The notes below the pieces were generated by a model that had not been told where the DNA came from, did not search any database, and saw only the letters and a program-made list of their open reading frames with translations. 54,327 bases of DNA from Pseudomonadota bacterium (GTDB lineage: Bacteria; Desulfobacterota; WTBG01; JAPLJA01), in the NCBI GenBank assembly GCA_026388815.1, contig JAPLJA010000077.1:1-54327 (forward strand). The letters run 5' to 3'. Positions 1-8,473 of the stretch are shown here, piece by piece; position 1 is the stretch's first letter; each line of letters opens with the position of its first letter. Position numbers and translations under genes: made by a program.

Positions 1-349
1 CTCTCGGCGGATAGGTGGTGGGAAGGTTTAATACTAAGCTGACGCCACCTTCATCCCCGATGATTTCCCAGATCGCCTGGTCTTTTCGGGTATGTGAGTT
101 GATAGGGTGGGGCTTGAAGTTGGCATCCCGATAGAAAAAGTCATAGATCCCATGCTTTCCCGGGTTTTTTCCGGTGATGAAAGAATTCCACGCAGGAGCC
201 GTAACAGGAGGAATAACGGATTCCAGTTCACCGCTGATACCCTCACCCATCATTTTTTTCAAAAAAGGCAGCTCACCCTGGTCTATCCAGGGTTTGAGCA
301 GGTCGAAGCCTCCACCATCTAAACCGACTACAAGTACTTTACGTTTCAT
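1..349 (-). CDS. alkaline-phosphatase-superfamily (type I) phosphodiesterase, N-terminal part only
   Basis: The gene runs off the left edge; about 116 N-terminal residues are visible. Translation from the ATG at 349 gives the metal-binding VVGLDGGGFDLLKPW segment, then the VTAPAWNSFITGKNPGKHGI segment that carries the nucleophile Thr, and stops at LNLPTTYPPR. It is a close paralogue of the complete protein at 3278-4990, matching it almost residue for residue at these motifs. The family hydrolyses or transfers phosphodiester/phosphate groups using two metal ions; the substrate is unknown. The start overlaps the stop of the upstream acyltransferase gene as ATGA, the same junction seen at 4987-4990, so the acyltransferase-phosphodiesterase pair exists twice. 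Everything after residue 116, including the second metal site, is outside the window. Confidence 0.85.
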   Translation of the reverse strand, partial: MKRKVLVVGLDGGGFDLLKPWIDQGELPFLKKMMGEGISGELESVIPPVTAPAWNSFITGKNPGKHGIYDFFYRDANFKPHPINSHTRKDQAIWEIIGDEGGVSLVLNLPTTYPPR

Positions 350-1002
350 GATTTGCCTTTCAAGACACACAGTTCGTCGATTATCCTTTGGTTGCATTTT
401 TGAATCAACGCATCGTCGAGACCGTCTCTTTCCTTTGGGGGATCTATAGAAAAGGGTTTGCCGATGACAATATCTATCCTGCCATTCAGTCGGGGATACT
501 TGGCCCATCGTGGCCATATATCATAAACACCCCGGACAAGTGTTGGACAAATGGGCGCACCTGATTTCAAGGCAAGCCAGGCTGCACCAGGTTTAAGCTC
601 CTGCAATTCCCCATCCCAGGTCATCTCACCTTCAGGGCCGAGACAGACCGATTCCCCCTTTTTCAGGCATCTCAGGGCAGTAAGAAAGGAAGGGATAGAA
701 AGGTCTTTCGTCTTATAAATAGGTATTCCTCCACCCCGGATAAAGAGTTTGGCAACGAAGGGGTTTGACATAATTGCATCGGCCACAAGGGGATGAAGAT
801 CCGGCCGCTTTATTCGCCAGACACACACTGACAGGAAATCGAGGCCAGATGTGTGGTTACTTACCAGGATGACAGGACCCTGTGATGGTATATTTTCTTT
901 CCCTTCAATCCTGACGTGATAGGGAATTTTTGCTAACCATATGATGAAACGAGCAAACAATTGTCTTATCGTCTTAGCCAAGGAGCCTCTCTTTTTTTCC
1001 AT
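346..1002 (-). CDS. PlsC-like 1-acyl-glycerophosphate-type acyltransferase
   Basis: This 218-residue protein has the PlsC/LPLAT signature: NHTSGLDF near residue 50 is the HX4D catalytic motif, and GPEGEMTWDG near residue 125 corresponds to the EGTRS substrate-binding motif in a divergent form. A hydrophobic N-terminal stretch (LFARFIIWLAKI) suggests membrane association at the inner face of the cytoplasmic membrane. The family moves an acyl chain from acyl-ACP or acyl-CoA to a hydroxyl of a glycerol-phosphate-like acceptor. It aligns end to end with the paralogue at 4987-5643. It is followed with an ATGA overlap by a phosphodiesterase gene. In this cluster it probably loads the cluster's own acyl product on a polar acceptor (inference); the acceptor need not be lysophosphatidate. 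Confidence 0.85.
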   Translation of the reverse strand: MEKKRGSLAKTIRQLFARFIIWLAKIPYHVRIEGKENIPSQGPVILVSNHTSGLDFLSVCVWRIKRPDLHPLVADAIMSNPFVAKLFIRGGGIPIYKTKDLSIPSFLTALRCLKKGESVCLGPEGEMTWDGELQELKPGAAWLALKSGAPICPTLVRGVYDIWPRWAKYPRLNGRIDIVIGKPFSIDPPKERDGLDDALIQKCNQRIIDELCVLKGKS

Positions 1003-1033
1003 TCATCAAAAGGCGAGTGCTTATAAAAATATT

Positions 1034-2446
1034 TTATGTCTTTTGTCCATCCTGTCCTTGGCGTTTTAAAAGCCTATTCATGACAGGAGCAAACTCCCAC
1101 GAAGGTCCCTTAAATCCCATTCGCCTCATCATTTTTAGTATTTCTTTGGAGGTTTTTTTATGAACTCCCTCAAAGATAAATTCAGGGTATTTTTTGGCAA
1201 AATTCTGAATAGTTTCTTCAACGTTTTCTCCCAACTCTTTGGAGATATAAAATTGGGGTATCAAAAGATTTTGTAGATTGTACCCGTCTTCAAGCGCTAT
1301 CTTCTCTATGGGAGTCCCGGGATAGATTCGTATCCCCGTGGCGACAATTACGGCAGTGGGGTTCAGTTCCCTCATTACTTGAAGGGTTTCTTCTGCCGTC
1401 TCAATGGTTTCACCCGGCCCTCCCAACAATAAATAATGACACGTCTTTAATCCAGCTTCTGCGCATAGTTTGTGAGAGCTAATCAAGGTATTCAGATTAA
1501 AACTTTTCCCTAAATTTTTAAGCATCTTATCACATGCAGCCTCAGTTCCAAGTTCCACCCCTGAGCAGCCTGACTCCTTTAGCAGGGAAACCGATTCTTC
1601 TGTCATAAATGTCGGATTAAAAAAACCGGTCCACTGTATCTCTATTTTACGGTCAATAATTTCCTGGCAAATAGCAATCGCATGGTTCATTGGGTAGTTA
1701 AAGACATTATCGATAAAGAAGACATAGTCAATCCCATAATCCCTTTTCAATTTCTCAATCTCATCAACAACCATTTTGGGATCGCGTACCCTGACCATTT
1801 TCCCTTCAATTAACGGATAGGTACAATAAATACAATCAAACTCACAGCCCCTCTTGGATTGAATGGGGGCAACACTCCCCTCTTCAAAATATCTCTCGAG
1901 ATCAAGAAGAAATCTGTCAGGCTCTAATCCATCACATCCATACGAAGTATAGGTGACGGGATTCTTGATATACGCCCCATTTTTCTTATAAACAATTCCA
2001 TCAATCCTCTCAATATCTGTGCCTTCTTCCATCCTGGAAACTACAGCGCATATTACCTCCTCACCATTTCCCGTTATGCCCAAATCCAAATCAAAGTATT
2101 CCAAAATCTCTTGCGGCATTACCGAAAAACCGGAGCCACCGACAACCAATCTGGCAGGAGTATATGCCTTACAACAATTCACAATCTCCTTTATCCTGGG
2201 GAGATAGAACTCCATATTGGGATACATGGTGTTATCGATGTTTCGAATGGAAATACCAACCAGGCCGGGTTTAAATCCATTCAGTACAAGAGGAATCTCT
2301 TTTCTAAAATCATCCACAAAATTAAGGTCTAAGAGCTTAACATGATGGCCCTTTTCTCTTAATGCGGCTGCGATATACGTTGCACCGATAGGTTGCACAG
2401 GATATGGATGCTTTTCCTGATTGACCGCAATTAAAAGAACCTGCAA
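1034..2446 (-). CDS. B12-binding-domain radical SAM protein
   Basis: A 470-residue protein with an N-terminal Rossmann-like cobalamin-binding-type domain (residues 1-140; PIGATYIAAALREKGHHV, VVGGSGFSVMPQEIL) followed by a radical SAM core. The [4Fe-4S] ligands are Cys201, Cys205 and Cys208 in RGCEFDCIYCTYPLIEG. Further SAM-domain signs are VFFIDNVFNYP, SGVELGTEAACDKML and LLLGGPGETIETAEE. The classical DxHxxG cobalamin ligand motif is not visible in the N-terminal domain, as in many members of this group. The family does methylations, ring closures and C-C bond rearrangements on unactivated carbons. Its place between the two acyltransferase-phosphodiesterase cassettes suggests it modifies the lipid product, for example by methylation or cyclisation (inference). 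About 180 bases without a gene separate it from the preceding gene. Confidence 0.85.
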   Translation of the reverse strand: MQVLLIAVNQEKHPYPVQPIGATYIAAALREKGHHVKLLDLNFVDDFRKEIPLVLNGFKPGLVGISIRNIDNTMYPNMEFYLPRIKEIVNCCKAYTPARLVVGGSGFSVMPQEILEYFDLDLGITGNGEEVICAVVSRMEEGTDIERIDGIVYKKNGAYIKNPVTYTSYGCDGLEPDRFLLDLERYFEEGSVAPIQSKRGCEFDCIYCTYPLIEGKMVRVRDPKMVVDEIEKLKRDYGIDYVFFIDNVFNYPMNHAIAICQEIIDRKIEIQWTGFFNPTFMTEESVSLLKESGCSGVELGTEAACDKMLKNLGKSFNLNTLISSHKLCAEAGLKTCHYLLLGGPGETIETAEETLQVMRELNPTAVIVATGIRIYPGTPIEKIALEDGYNLQNLLIPQFYISKELGENVEETIQNFAKKYPEFIFEGVHKKTSKEILKMMRRMGFKGPSWEFAPVMNRLLKRQGQDGQKT

Positions 2447-2624
2447 ACTTTACTCCCTTTTTTTCTCATGGCTTTGACCACTGAAGAGTTTCGGGCTCAG
2501 GTCTTGTTTTTTCATGTTATCTCTTTTATTTAACCACATGATTAATCAAATAGAGCGTTTAAAAATAAGTTACAGTTCCTTTTTTCTTCTATCAATACTA
2601 TGTCAATTCCCGTCGAATGAGAAA

Positions 2625-3269
2625 TCAATAATTAGAAAAGAAAATCTTGTTTCCAGCCTTCTGGGAGGCCAGATGGGCAAGGTGGGTCAGCCACTTGAGA
2701 TAGCTGTCATTGAGCTTAAATTTATAAATCCGTGCACCGGATGCAAGGCCGAGGTAGTGGGTGGCCTCGATATAGACAGAATCGAGGTCGGAAAACCAGA
2801 AAGAAAAAATCTTATCCTTCTGCCAGATCAGTCTCTGGTCGGTTAAGAGCAACGCCCCTTTCCCCACCTTCCGCATAAAGGGATAGACCAGTTTCTGTAT
2901 CTCTTTCCTTTTTTTAACCTTGGGGAAAAATTCAGGGTTATCCTCCTGGACAACCAGCGACGCTGATTTCGCTTGCAGGAATATGTGTTCATCTGGTTTG
3001 AGGACTGGGGGACGGTCAGGCCGGGGCTGGGGCGTGAAGCTCTCTTTCATCCTTTCATACCACGCCCACAGGGGAAGCTCTTTTTCACCAAGAGCTGGTT
3101 CTGGTGAGAGTAACCTGAGGTAGTAGTCATCCCCCTTTCTTCGGATAACTGACCATTGTGCATGACAATAGACACACCGAAGCAGGTCTTCCGTAAACCA
3201 CCTTCTCTGCTGGTGAAGTGCATCGATGGTAAAGCAGAGAGGGCAGCGCCACAATAAGTTGGGTATCAT
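2625..3269 (-). CDS. zinc-ribbon plus PH/GRAM-like domain protein of unknown function
   Basis: I do not recognise a named family for this 214-residue protein. The N-terminus carries a four-Cys zinc ribbon (Cys9, Cys12, Cys32, Cys35; WRCPLC and LRCVYC). The middle holds a proline-rich linker (PQPRPDRPPVLKP). The C-terminal half reads like a bacterial PH or GRAM-type domain: GALLLTDQRLIWQKD, then FSDLDSVYIEATHYLGLASG, then a short helix. Such domains often bind lipid head groups or membrane proteins. It starts 8 bases after the phosphodiesterase stop, so it is surely in the same operon. A membrane-surface adaptor for lipid assembly is possible but is only inferred from the domain guess and the neighbours. 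Confidence 0.7.
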   Translation of the reverse strand: MIPNLLWRCPLCFTIDALHQQRRWFTEDLLRCVYCHAQWSVIRRKGDDYYLRLLSPEPALGEKELPLWAWYERMKESFTPQPRPDRPPVLKPDEHIFLQAKSASLVVQEDNPEFFPKVKKRKEIQKLVYPFMRKVGKGALLLTDQRLIWQKDKIFSFWFSDLDSVYIEATHYLGLASGARIYKFKLNDSYLKWLTHLAHLASQKAGNKIFFSNY

Positions 3270-3277
3270 AGGGATCG

Positions 3278-4990
3278 TCAGCCTTCCCAGTCAATATAGC
3301 CGAGCCGCTTAAGTTTCTTGAGATAGTCCTTCTCCTCCTCTGGGGTCGTGGTAGGGGATGAAGCCTGAGGAGGGGGAGCAGCGCTCGTGAATTCTACAGG
3401 GTTTGTTGCAAGGAAATCAGATGAGATGACCTCCTCCAATACCCTGCCGTCACTGTCCTGAGGTATTTTGATCCCCATGAGGTAGAGGATGGTTGGGAAG
3501 AGATCGAGAATCTTTGCCTGCTCTACGGTGATACCGGAACGTAAGGGAGTGCCTATGCCGAAGAGGATACCTTTCCTTTTATGGTGGCCGCTCATGCCCC
3601 AGGTCCTGGTGATGGACTGGTTCGAGGTAAAGCCGAAAATGCTCACCGCCAAATAACTGTTGTTCATGGGAAGGAAGGTGATGTCAGGTGCGGTTTCTAC
3701 CTGGTCTCCCGAATAAACCTCATCCCGGGTAAAGATCTCGCCTTTGATCTCCTGGCCGTTTTCAGGGTCTCTCAATGCTTTCAGCCTGGAGATGAGATCT
3801 GCTCGTAATGTTTCATATTCCTTACCGGGGTCTACCATACCATAAGGGAACTTACCCTTTACGTTGATGATGATCTGGCCGCTGCCAGCCACACCGACGT
3901 TACTGAATGCCCTGGTCCTGGACCAATCCACATCGTGGATGGTAAGGAGGGCGGCTTTCTGAGTGAAGAATTTATTGAACGTCACCAGGAGCGATTCATC
4001 ACTCTTATAACGTATGCCCATCCTGATGAGACGGGTATAGAGAGTGTGGTAGAGGGATTCGTGGGTAAGTCCATGCTGCCAGAGGAAATACTTCAGCCTG
4101 GTAGGTAAATCCCTTTTTAAAGCGATATAGCCTTCTTTCAGGAGCCAGACATTGAGATCAACAATTTTTTTCAGGGGACCAAATCCATGGTCGGAGATGA
4201 TGAAAAGGGGAGTGCTGTTCCCGCCCATCGCCTCCCAGAGTCTTCGGACTTCCTGATCGAACTGCCTGAAATAGTCAAGGATGTTTTCTCCATGTTTTTG
4301 AAAGAGCGCCTCTTCAAAGAGGGGGTGGGTTCGGTCAATGACATGCCAGAGGGAGTGGCAGATGGGATCGCTCTCCCAGATATGGAGCATGAGGAAATGG
4401 GGATCAAGCTTTTCCTTCAGGTAGTGGGCAACCTCAAACTTATACTTGAGCGCGTGCTTACACTCGTTGAGAAAGGTCTCAATGAGCGAATCAGTAACGC
4501 TGATGGCCAGACTGGGTGTCTTGAAGAAGAGGGGATACTTCCCAAACTTTCCTTCGATCTCCTGAACCAACTCTCCGGGATACATGAAGTCGTCTCTGCC
4601 AGAGGGGGTTAAGAAATCGCTGATCAGTGCCCCTCTCAGTTCCCGCGGAGGGTAGGTGGTAGGAACATTTAGAATAACACTCACCCCTCCCTGATCTCCG
4701 ATAATCTCCCAGATTGCCCGGTCTTTTCGGGTGTAAGAACTGATGGGGTGGGGCTTGAAGTCCTTATCCCGGTAGAAGAAGTCATAGATCCCGTGCTTGC
4801 CGGGATTCTTTCCGGTGATGAAGGAGTTCCAGGCAGGGGCAGTGACCGGGGGAACAACAGATTCGAGTTCCCCGCTTATCCCTTTGTCCATCGTGCCCTT
4901 CAGGAAGGGTAACTCACCCTGCTCAATCCAGGGCTTGAGGAGCTCGAAACTCCCGCCATCCAGGCCAATCACCAGGATCTTACTCTTCAT
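3278..4990 (-). CDS. alkaline-phosphatase-superfamily (type I) phosphodiesterase/phosphotransferase
   Basis: A 570-residue enzyme of the nucleotide pyrophosphatase/phosphodiesterase branch. Visible motifs: VIGLDGGSFELLKPW with metal ligand Asp11; VTAPAWNSFITGKNPGKHGI with likely nucleophile Thr50; ESDPICHSLWH around 207-216; ISDHGFGPL with Asp267 and His268; and SGHHKRKGILFG, which supplies the last metal-binding His. There is no clear signal peptide, so it is probably cytoplasmic. The C-terminal tail LKKLKRLGYIDWEG resembles the tail of the paralogue at 40524-42140. The start codon overlaps the upstream acyltransferase stop as ATGA. The family cleaves or transfers phosphate esters; in a lipid cluster the substrate may be a phospho-lipid or phospho-sugar (inference). 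The paralogue cut by the left window edge has the same N-terminal motifs. Confidence 0.87.
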   Translation of the reverse strand: MKSKILVIGLDGGSFELLKPWIEQGELPFLKGTMDKGISGELESVVPPVTAPAWNSFITGKNPGKHGIYDFFYRDKDFKPHPISSYTRKDRAIWEIIGDQGGVSVILNVPTTYPPRELRGALISDFLTPSGRDDFMYPGELVQEIEGKFGKYPLFFKTPSLAISVTDSLIETFLNECKHALKYKFEVAHYLKEKLDPHFLMLHIWESDPICHSLWHVIDRTHPLFEEALFQKHGENILDYFRQFDQEVRRLWEAMGGNSTPLFIISDHGFGPLKKIVDLNVWLLKEGYIALKRDLPTRLKYFLWQHGLTHESLYHTLYTRLIRMGIRYKSDESLLVTFNKFFTQKAALLTIHDVDWSRTRAFSNVGVAGSGQIIINVKGKFPYGMVDPGKEYETLRADLISRLKALRDPENGQEIKGEIFTRDEVYSGDQVETAPDITFLPMNNSYLAVSIFGFTSNQSITRTWGMSGHHKRKGILFGIGTPLRSGITVEQAKILDLFPTILYLMGIKIPQDSDGRVLEEVISSDFLATNPVEFTSAAPPPQASSPTTTPEEEKDYLKKLKRLGYIDWEG

Positions 4991-5643
4991 GGTTTACCTT
5001 TCAGGGCACAAATCTCATCCCGTATCCTCCGGGTGCATTCCAAGAGAAGGGCATCGTCCAGTTTTTTCTTCTCTCCCGGCAGAGCAACAAAAAAGGGTTT
5101 TCCAATTCTGATCTCTATGGTGCCAGTCAGATTCGGGTACTTTGCCCAGCGGGGGCAGGCATCATAGGCACCACGTACGTAGGAAGGGCAGACCGGCGCA
5201 CCTGATTTCAGGGCCAGCCAGGCGGTACTCGTTTTAAATTCCTGCAGCCTCCCGTCCCAGCTCATCTCGCCCTCAGGGGCAAAAGCCACTGGTTCGCCTT
5301 CCTTGAGGTACCGGAGTGCCATAAGAAAGGATGACATGGAAAGCCCCTTTGCCTTAGAGACCGCTATCCCTCCCATCCGCATGAATAATTTTGCCTTTAA
5401 AGGACTCGATATCACCGCATCGGCTACAATGAGGTGGATATCCGGCCTCCTCCTGCGCCAGGTAGAGGTTACAAAGATATCCAGAGCAGATGTATGGTTA
5501 CAGATCAGGATGAGTGGCCCCTGCGCAGGTATATTTTCATCACCTTCAATCCTGAGCTGGTAAGACAATTTTCCCAGGCTTAAGATGAGATGAGCAAAAA
5601 ACCTTCTTACTGCTTTCTCCATACGTCCTCTTCTTTGATCCAC
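4987..5643 (-). CDS. PlsC-like acyltransferase (second copy)
   Basis: Second member of the duplicated cassette, 218 residues, the same length as the copy at 346-1002. NHTSALDIF gives the HX4D catalytic motif near residue 50 and FAPEGEMSWDGRLQEF gives the divergent EGTRS-like block. SYQLRIEGDENIPAQGPLIL is typical of the strand before HX4D. The gene start lies 37 bases inside the end of the epimerase gene upstream; an internal ATG at 5622 is possible, but alignment with the first copy favours 5643. Its stop overlaps the following phosphodiesterase start (ATGA). It probably transfers an acyl chain from ACP to a polar acceptor at the membrane. Having two diverged copies suggests two acylation steps (inference). 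Confidence 0.85.
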   Translation of the reverse strand: MDQRRGRMEKAVRRFFAHLILSLGKLSYQLRIEGDENIPAQGPLILICNHTSALDIFVTSTWRRRRPDIHLIVADAVISSPLKAKLFMRMGGIAVSKAKGLSMSSFLMALRYLKEGEPVAFAPEGEMSWDGRLQEFKTSTAWLALKSGAPVCPSYVRGAYDACPRWAKYPNLTGTIEIRIGKPFFVALPGEKKKLDDALLLECTRRIRDEICALKGKP

Positions 5644-6605
5644 GCTTCCATCCTTTTTATCCCCTCTTTAAATGTTATCTTCGGCTGGTAGCCCAGCTCT
5701 GTCCGGGCGCGGCTTAAATTCACCTCGAGATCATGGGTTAACAGATAAAGGCCATAGAGTGTGAACAAGGGTGGGTCTTCTCGCCTTGTTAACCGGGCCT
5801 GTATCCCCATCAGGAAGACAACGAGCAAGGCTAAGGAAAATGGAACAGGGACCTTTGGCGGCGGAAGCTGAAACAGTCTTGCTAAGGCAGAGAAATATTC
5901 TTTCGCCGTTATTTTTTCTCCATCCGTTATGTGGTAGACCCTGCCTGATTTTCCCGATTTGCCGGCGAGGATGAGTCCATCAACTACATTTGAACAGTAG
6001 GAGAGAGTGAGATGGTTCTTGCCCCCGTCTATCAGAAATAGTCTTTTATTTTTCAAATGACTCACAAGACGTGGAAGTGTTTTTGTATCTCTTGGTCCCC
6101 AGATTAAGCCGGGGCGCACAATAGTGACCGGTAACCCTTTAAGCTGGGCGTATTCAAGGGCGATCATCTCTCCCTTTCTTTTTGTCTCGGTGTAGAGATC
6201 CAAAACTTTTCGAGAATAAGGAAATGTTTCATCGATGGGCTGAGGAGACTTATGTACTGCTAAAACGGTGAGGGAGCTGGTATGGACCACCTTACATCCG
6301 TTCTTGAGCGCTACCTCAAGGAGATTCTTCGTCCCCGCTACATTTGCTTCATAAAATGTTTCTTCCCCCCCCCACTCATCAACCATCCCGGCACAATGGT
6401 AGATGATTTCAACACCTTGTGCGGCTGAAAAGAGTGATGCTGGGTCACGCAAGTCACCGGAGCAGAGTTCCACTCCCAATTCCTCGAGCCGCTGTGCCTT
6501 GGTCCTGTCCCTGACCAGGACCCGAACTTCTTCGCCCTGTTTGACCAGGGTCTCTGTAAGGTGTCCCCCCAGGAAGCCAGTTGCACCGGTTACCAGCACT
6601 TTCAT
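5607..6605 (-). CDS. NAD(P)-dependent epimerase / 3-beta-HSD-like extended SDR
   Basis: A 332-residue extended short-chain dehydrogenase. The N-terminal VTGATGFLGGHL is the nucleotide-binding GxxGxxG loop, LCSGDLRDPASL and HCAGMVDEWG follow as expected, the catalytic Tyr/Lys pair lies in YTETKRKGE, and IVRPGLIWGPRD is the family substrate-loop motif. A hydrophobic segment (PFSLALLVVFLMGI) near residue 260 resembles 3-beta-hydroxysteroid dehydrogenase and OleD-like members that act on lipids. It has a good ribosome site (AAGGAAGG) before the ATG. It sits 12 bases after the ketosynthase gene, so it is probably a reductase or epimerase acting on the lipid made by the cluster, or a nucleotide-sugar enzyme for its head group. 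The sequence alone does not decide between these. Confidence 0.82.
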   Translation of the reverse strand: MKVLVTGATGFLGGHLTETLVKQGEEVRVLVRDRTKAQRLEELGVELCSGDLRDPASLFSAAQGVEIIYHCAGMVDEWGGEETFYEANVAGTKNLLEVALKNGCKVVHTSSLTVLAVHKSPQPIDETFPYSRKVLDLYTETKRKGEMIALEYAQLKGLPVTIVRPGLIWGPRDTKTLPRLVSHLKNKRLFLIDGGKNHLTLSYCSNVVDGLILAGKSGKSGRVYHITDGEKITAKEYFSALARLFQLPPPKVPVPFSLALLVVFLMGIQARLTRREDPPLFTLYGLYLLTHDLEVNLSRARTELGYQPKITFKEGIKRMEAWIKEEDVWRKQ

Positions 6606-6617
6606 TGTAGACCTTCC

Positions 6618-7922
6618 TTAATTTCTCCCTGGTGTTCTCTTAACGATCAGGGTGGAATTCTGGCCACCAAAGCCGAAGGAATTGGAGAGGGCGATCTCTA
6701 TCTCTTTTTCCCGGGAGTTATTGGGGATGTAGTCGAGGTCACAGGCCGGGTCAGGGACCTCATAGTTGATGGTGGGAGGAAGGAAGTGATGATACATGCC
6801 AGTAACGGTAGTGATCAATTCTACCGCGCCTGCAGCTCCCATAAGGTGCCCAAAGAGAGATTTGCTGCTGCTCACCGGGATATTCTTTGCGTGAGGACCA
6901 AAGACCGTTTTTATTGCCTTTGTCTCAATCCGGTCATTTTTCAGCGTGGCCGTACCGTGGGCGTTGATGTATTCTATCTCCTCCGGGGCAATCCCGGCAT
7001 CCCGGATAGCCCTCTCCATGGCGAGGATTGCGCCGGCACCCTCAGGGTGAGGGTCTGCCACACTATAGGCGTCTACTGATGTACCATAACCGATAACCTC
7101 CCCGTAAATCGTAGCCCCCCTTTGTATCGCATGATTCAATTCCTCAAGGACGAGGATGCCAGATCCTTCACCCAGTACAAAACCGTCCCTGGTTAGATCG
7201 AAAGGCCGTACCGCCCTTTCAGGCTCATCATTTCTCGTGCTCATGGTGCCAAGCAGACAGAAGCCTGCCACACCGAAAGGAAAGATCATGGAATCATAAC
7301 CACCGGTGATCATCAGATCGCAGTCACCTCTCCGGATCATCCGGTAAGCCTCGCCGATTGCCTGGGAAGAGGCGGCACAGGCGGAGATAACGGTATAACA
7401 GGGGCCTTTTATCCCGTATTGATGGGCAATCGTTATGGTTCCCAGATTTACAGGCACCCATTTGGCTTCATCCCCTCTCAGGATATTGTCGATCCATCGC
7501 GCTTTGAACTCATCCCAGTCGCAGTAATCTTCTGGTTTTATTTTCTCAAGCCCCCAGGCCATGATGGGGTTATTGTCAGAGATAATGGGGTGAATTCCTG
7601 CCCCCAGGACAACCCCACATCGGGTTTTCCCTATCGCTTCCGTATCCACATCTGCATCATTCAATGCCAGTTTGCAGGCTGAGTGCGCGAGAAGAGTTCG
7701 CCGGTCATTGGTGAAGTTAAGGATTCCCATGCCGGATAACAGTTCATGGGGATTAAACCCCTTCACCTCTGCAGCGATCCGGGTCGGAAGGGCTGCAGCA
7801 TTGAAGAGGGTAATAGGACCAACCCCTGACTTTCCTGCTGACAGGTTCTTTTTGAACATTTCATTCCCGATTCCCAGGGGAGAAACAATCCCTAAACCGG
7901 TGATGGCTGCCTGTTTATTCAT
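6618..7922 (-). CDS. beta-ketoacyl-ACP synthase (FabF-like), catalytically intact
   Basis: A 434-residue condensing enzyme with a complete catalytic triad: Cys182 in VISACAASSQAIG, His322 in INAHGTATLKND and His359 in SSKSLFGHLMGAAGA, with the conserved Lys354. It performs decarboxylative Claisen condensation of malonyl-ACP with an acyl chain in the cytoplasm. The C-terminal PTINYEVPDPACDLDYIPN and NSFGFGGQNSTLI blocks are typical of KAS II. It overlaps the upstream dehydratase gene by 8 bases. It is one of four ketosynthase-fold genes in this operon and one of two with an intact active site (the other is at 16001-17320). It may extend the chain after the first dehydration rounds or act on a different chain length (inference). 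Confidence 0.93.
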   Translation of the reverse strand: MNKQAAITGLGIVSPLGIGNEMFKKNLSAGKSGVGPITLFNAAALPTRIAAEVKGFNPHELLSGMGILNFTNDRRTLLAHSACKLALNDADVDTEAIGKTRCGVVLGAGIHPIISDNNPIMAWGLEKIKPEDYCDWDEFKARWIDNILRGDEAKWVPVNLGTITIAHQYGIKGPCYTVISACAASSQAIGEAYRMIRRGDCDLMITGGYDSMIFPFGVAGFCLLGTMSTRNDEPERAVRPFDLTRDGFVLGEGSGILVLEELNHAIQRGATIYGEVIGYGTSVDAYSVADPHPEGAGAILAMERAIRDAGIAPEEIEYINAHGTATLKNDRIETKAIKTVFGPHAKNIPVSSSKSLFGHLMGAAGAVELITTVTGMYHHFLPPTINYEVPDPACDLDYIPNNSREKEIEIALSNSFGFGGQNSTLIVKRTPGRN

Positions 7923-8379
7923 CAGATGTCTCGGCCAAAAATTTTCCGCTGGAAAAGATATAGGCGCTCTTTATCTTCTCCCGGTGTGTCTTCGGGACCT
8001 CAAAGAGGGTATAGTAGATCCTCTCAACGCGGGCTACGGGTTCCCCTTTTACCAAGGCAGTACCCCGGATCCCTGCACCGTATTCGTTCATCTCTGTTAT
8101 TTCTACCTTCAGGTGCAGTTGATCGCCGGGGTAAACGAACTTAAAGAACCGTGCTTCGTCAATCATCACCATGATGGCGAGATAGCGATAGTGCGCAGTG
8201 GTGCTGATAGCCCATCCTCCCACCTGTGCGAGCGCCTCGATGATGAGTGGTTCAGGGAAGACCGGAAGGCGGGCGTAGTGATTGAGAAAAAACTCCTCGC
8301 CGCCAGAGATATTTTTTATCCCGACAGCCTCCTTCCCTTTTTCAAACTGCTCTATCCGGTCAAAGAAGAGAAATCTCAC
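7915..8379 (-). CDS. FabZ/FabA-like hotdog-fold 3-hydroxyacyl-ACP dehydratase
   Basis: A 154-residue single-hotdog protein starting at a GTG. The active-site helix region reads FFLNHYARLPVFPEPLIIEALAQ, abbreviated here as NHYARLPVFP and IIEALAQ; it keeps the catalytic His and the Glu of the FabZ HFPxxPxxPG...E pattern, but the Gly before the His is Asn and the MPG turn is changed to FPEP. The N-terminus MRFLFFDRIEQFEKGKEAV is the one shared by dehydratases linked to secondary lipid clusters. It probably dehydrates 3-hydroxyacyl-ACP to enoyl-ACP. The changed loop may alter chain preference or turn it into a thioesterase-like or non-dehydrating partner of the next hotdog protein at 8474-8941. 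It overlaps the ketosynthase downstream. Confidence 0.83.
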   Translation of the reverse strand: MRFLFFDRIEQFEKGKEAVGIKNISGGEEFFLNHYARLPVFPEPLIIEALAQVGGWAISTTAHYRYLAIMVMIDEARFFKFVYPGDQLHLKVEITEMNEYGAGIRGTALVKGEPVARVERIYYTLFEVPKTHREKIKSAYIFSSGKFLAETSDE

Positions 8380-8473
8380 GTTTGCTCACATGTTCCTGTG
8401 CATGACGGTGTTAGAAAATGAACGCCGGGCAAGGTATTCAGTACCTTCAGATGGCGGGTGATGATGGTGCTCC

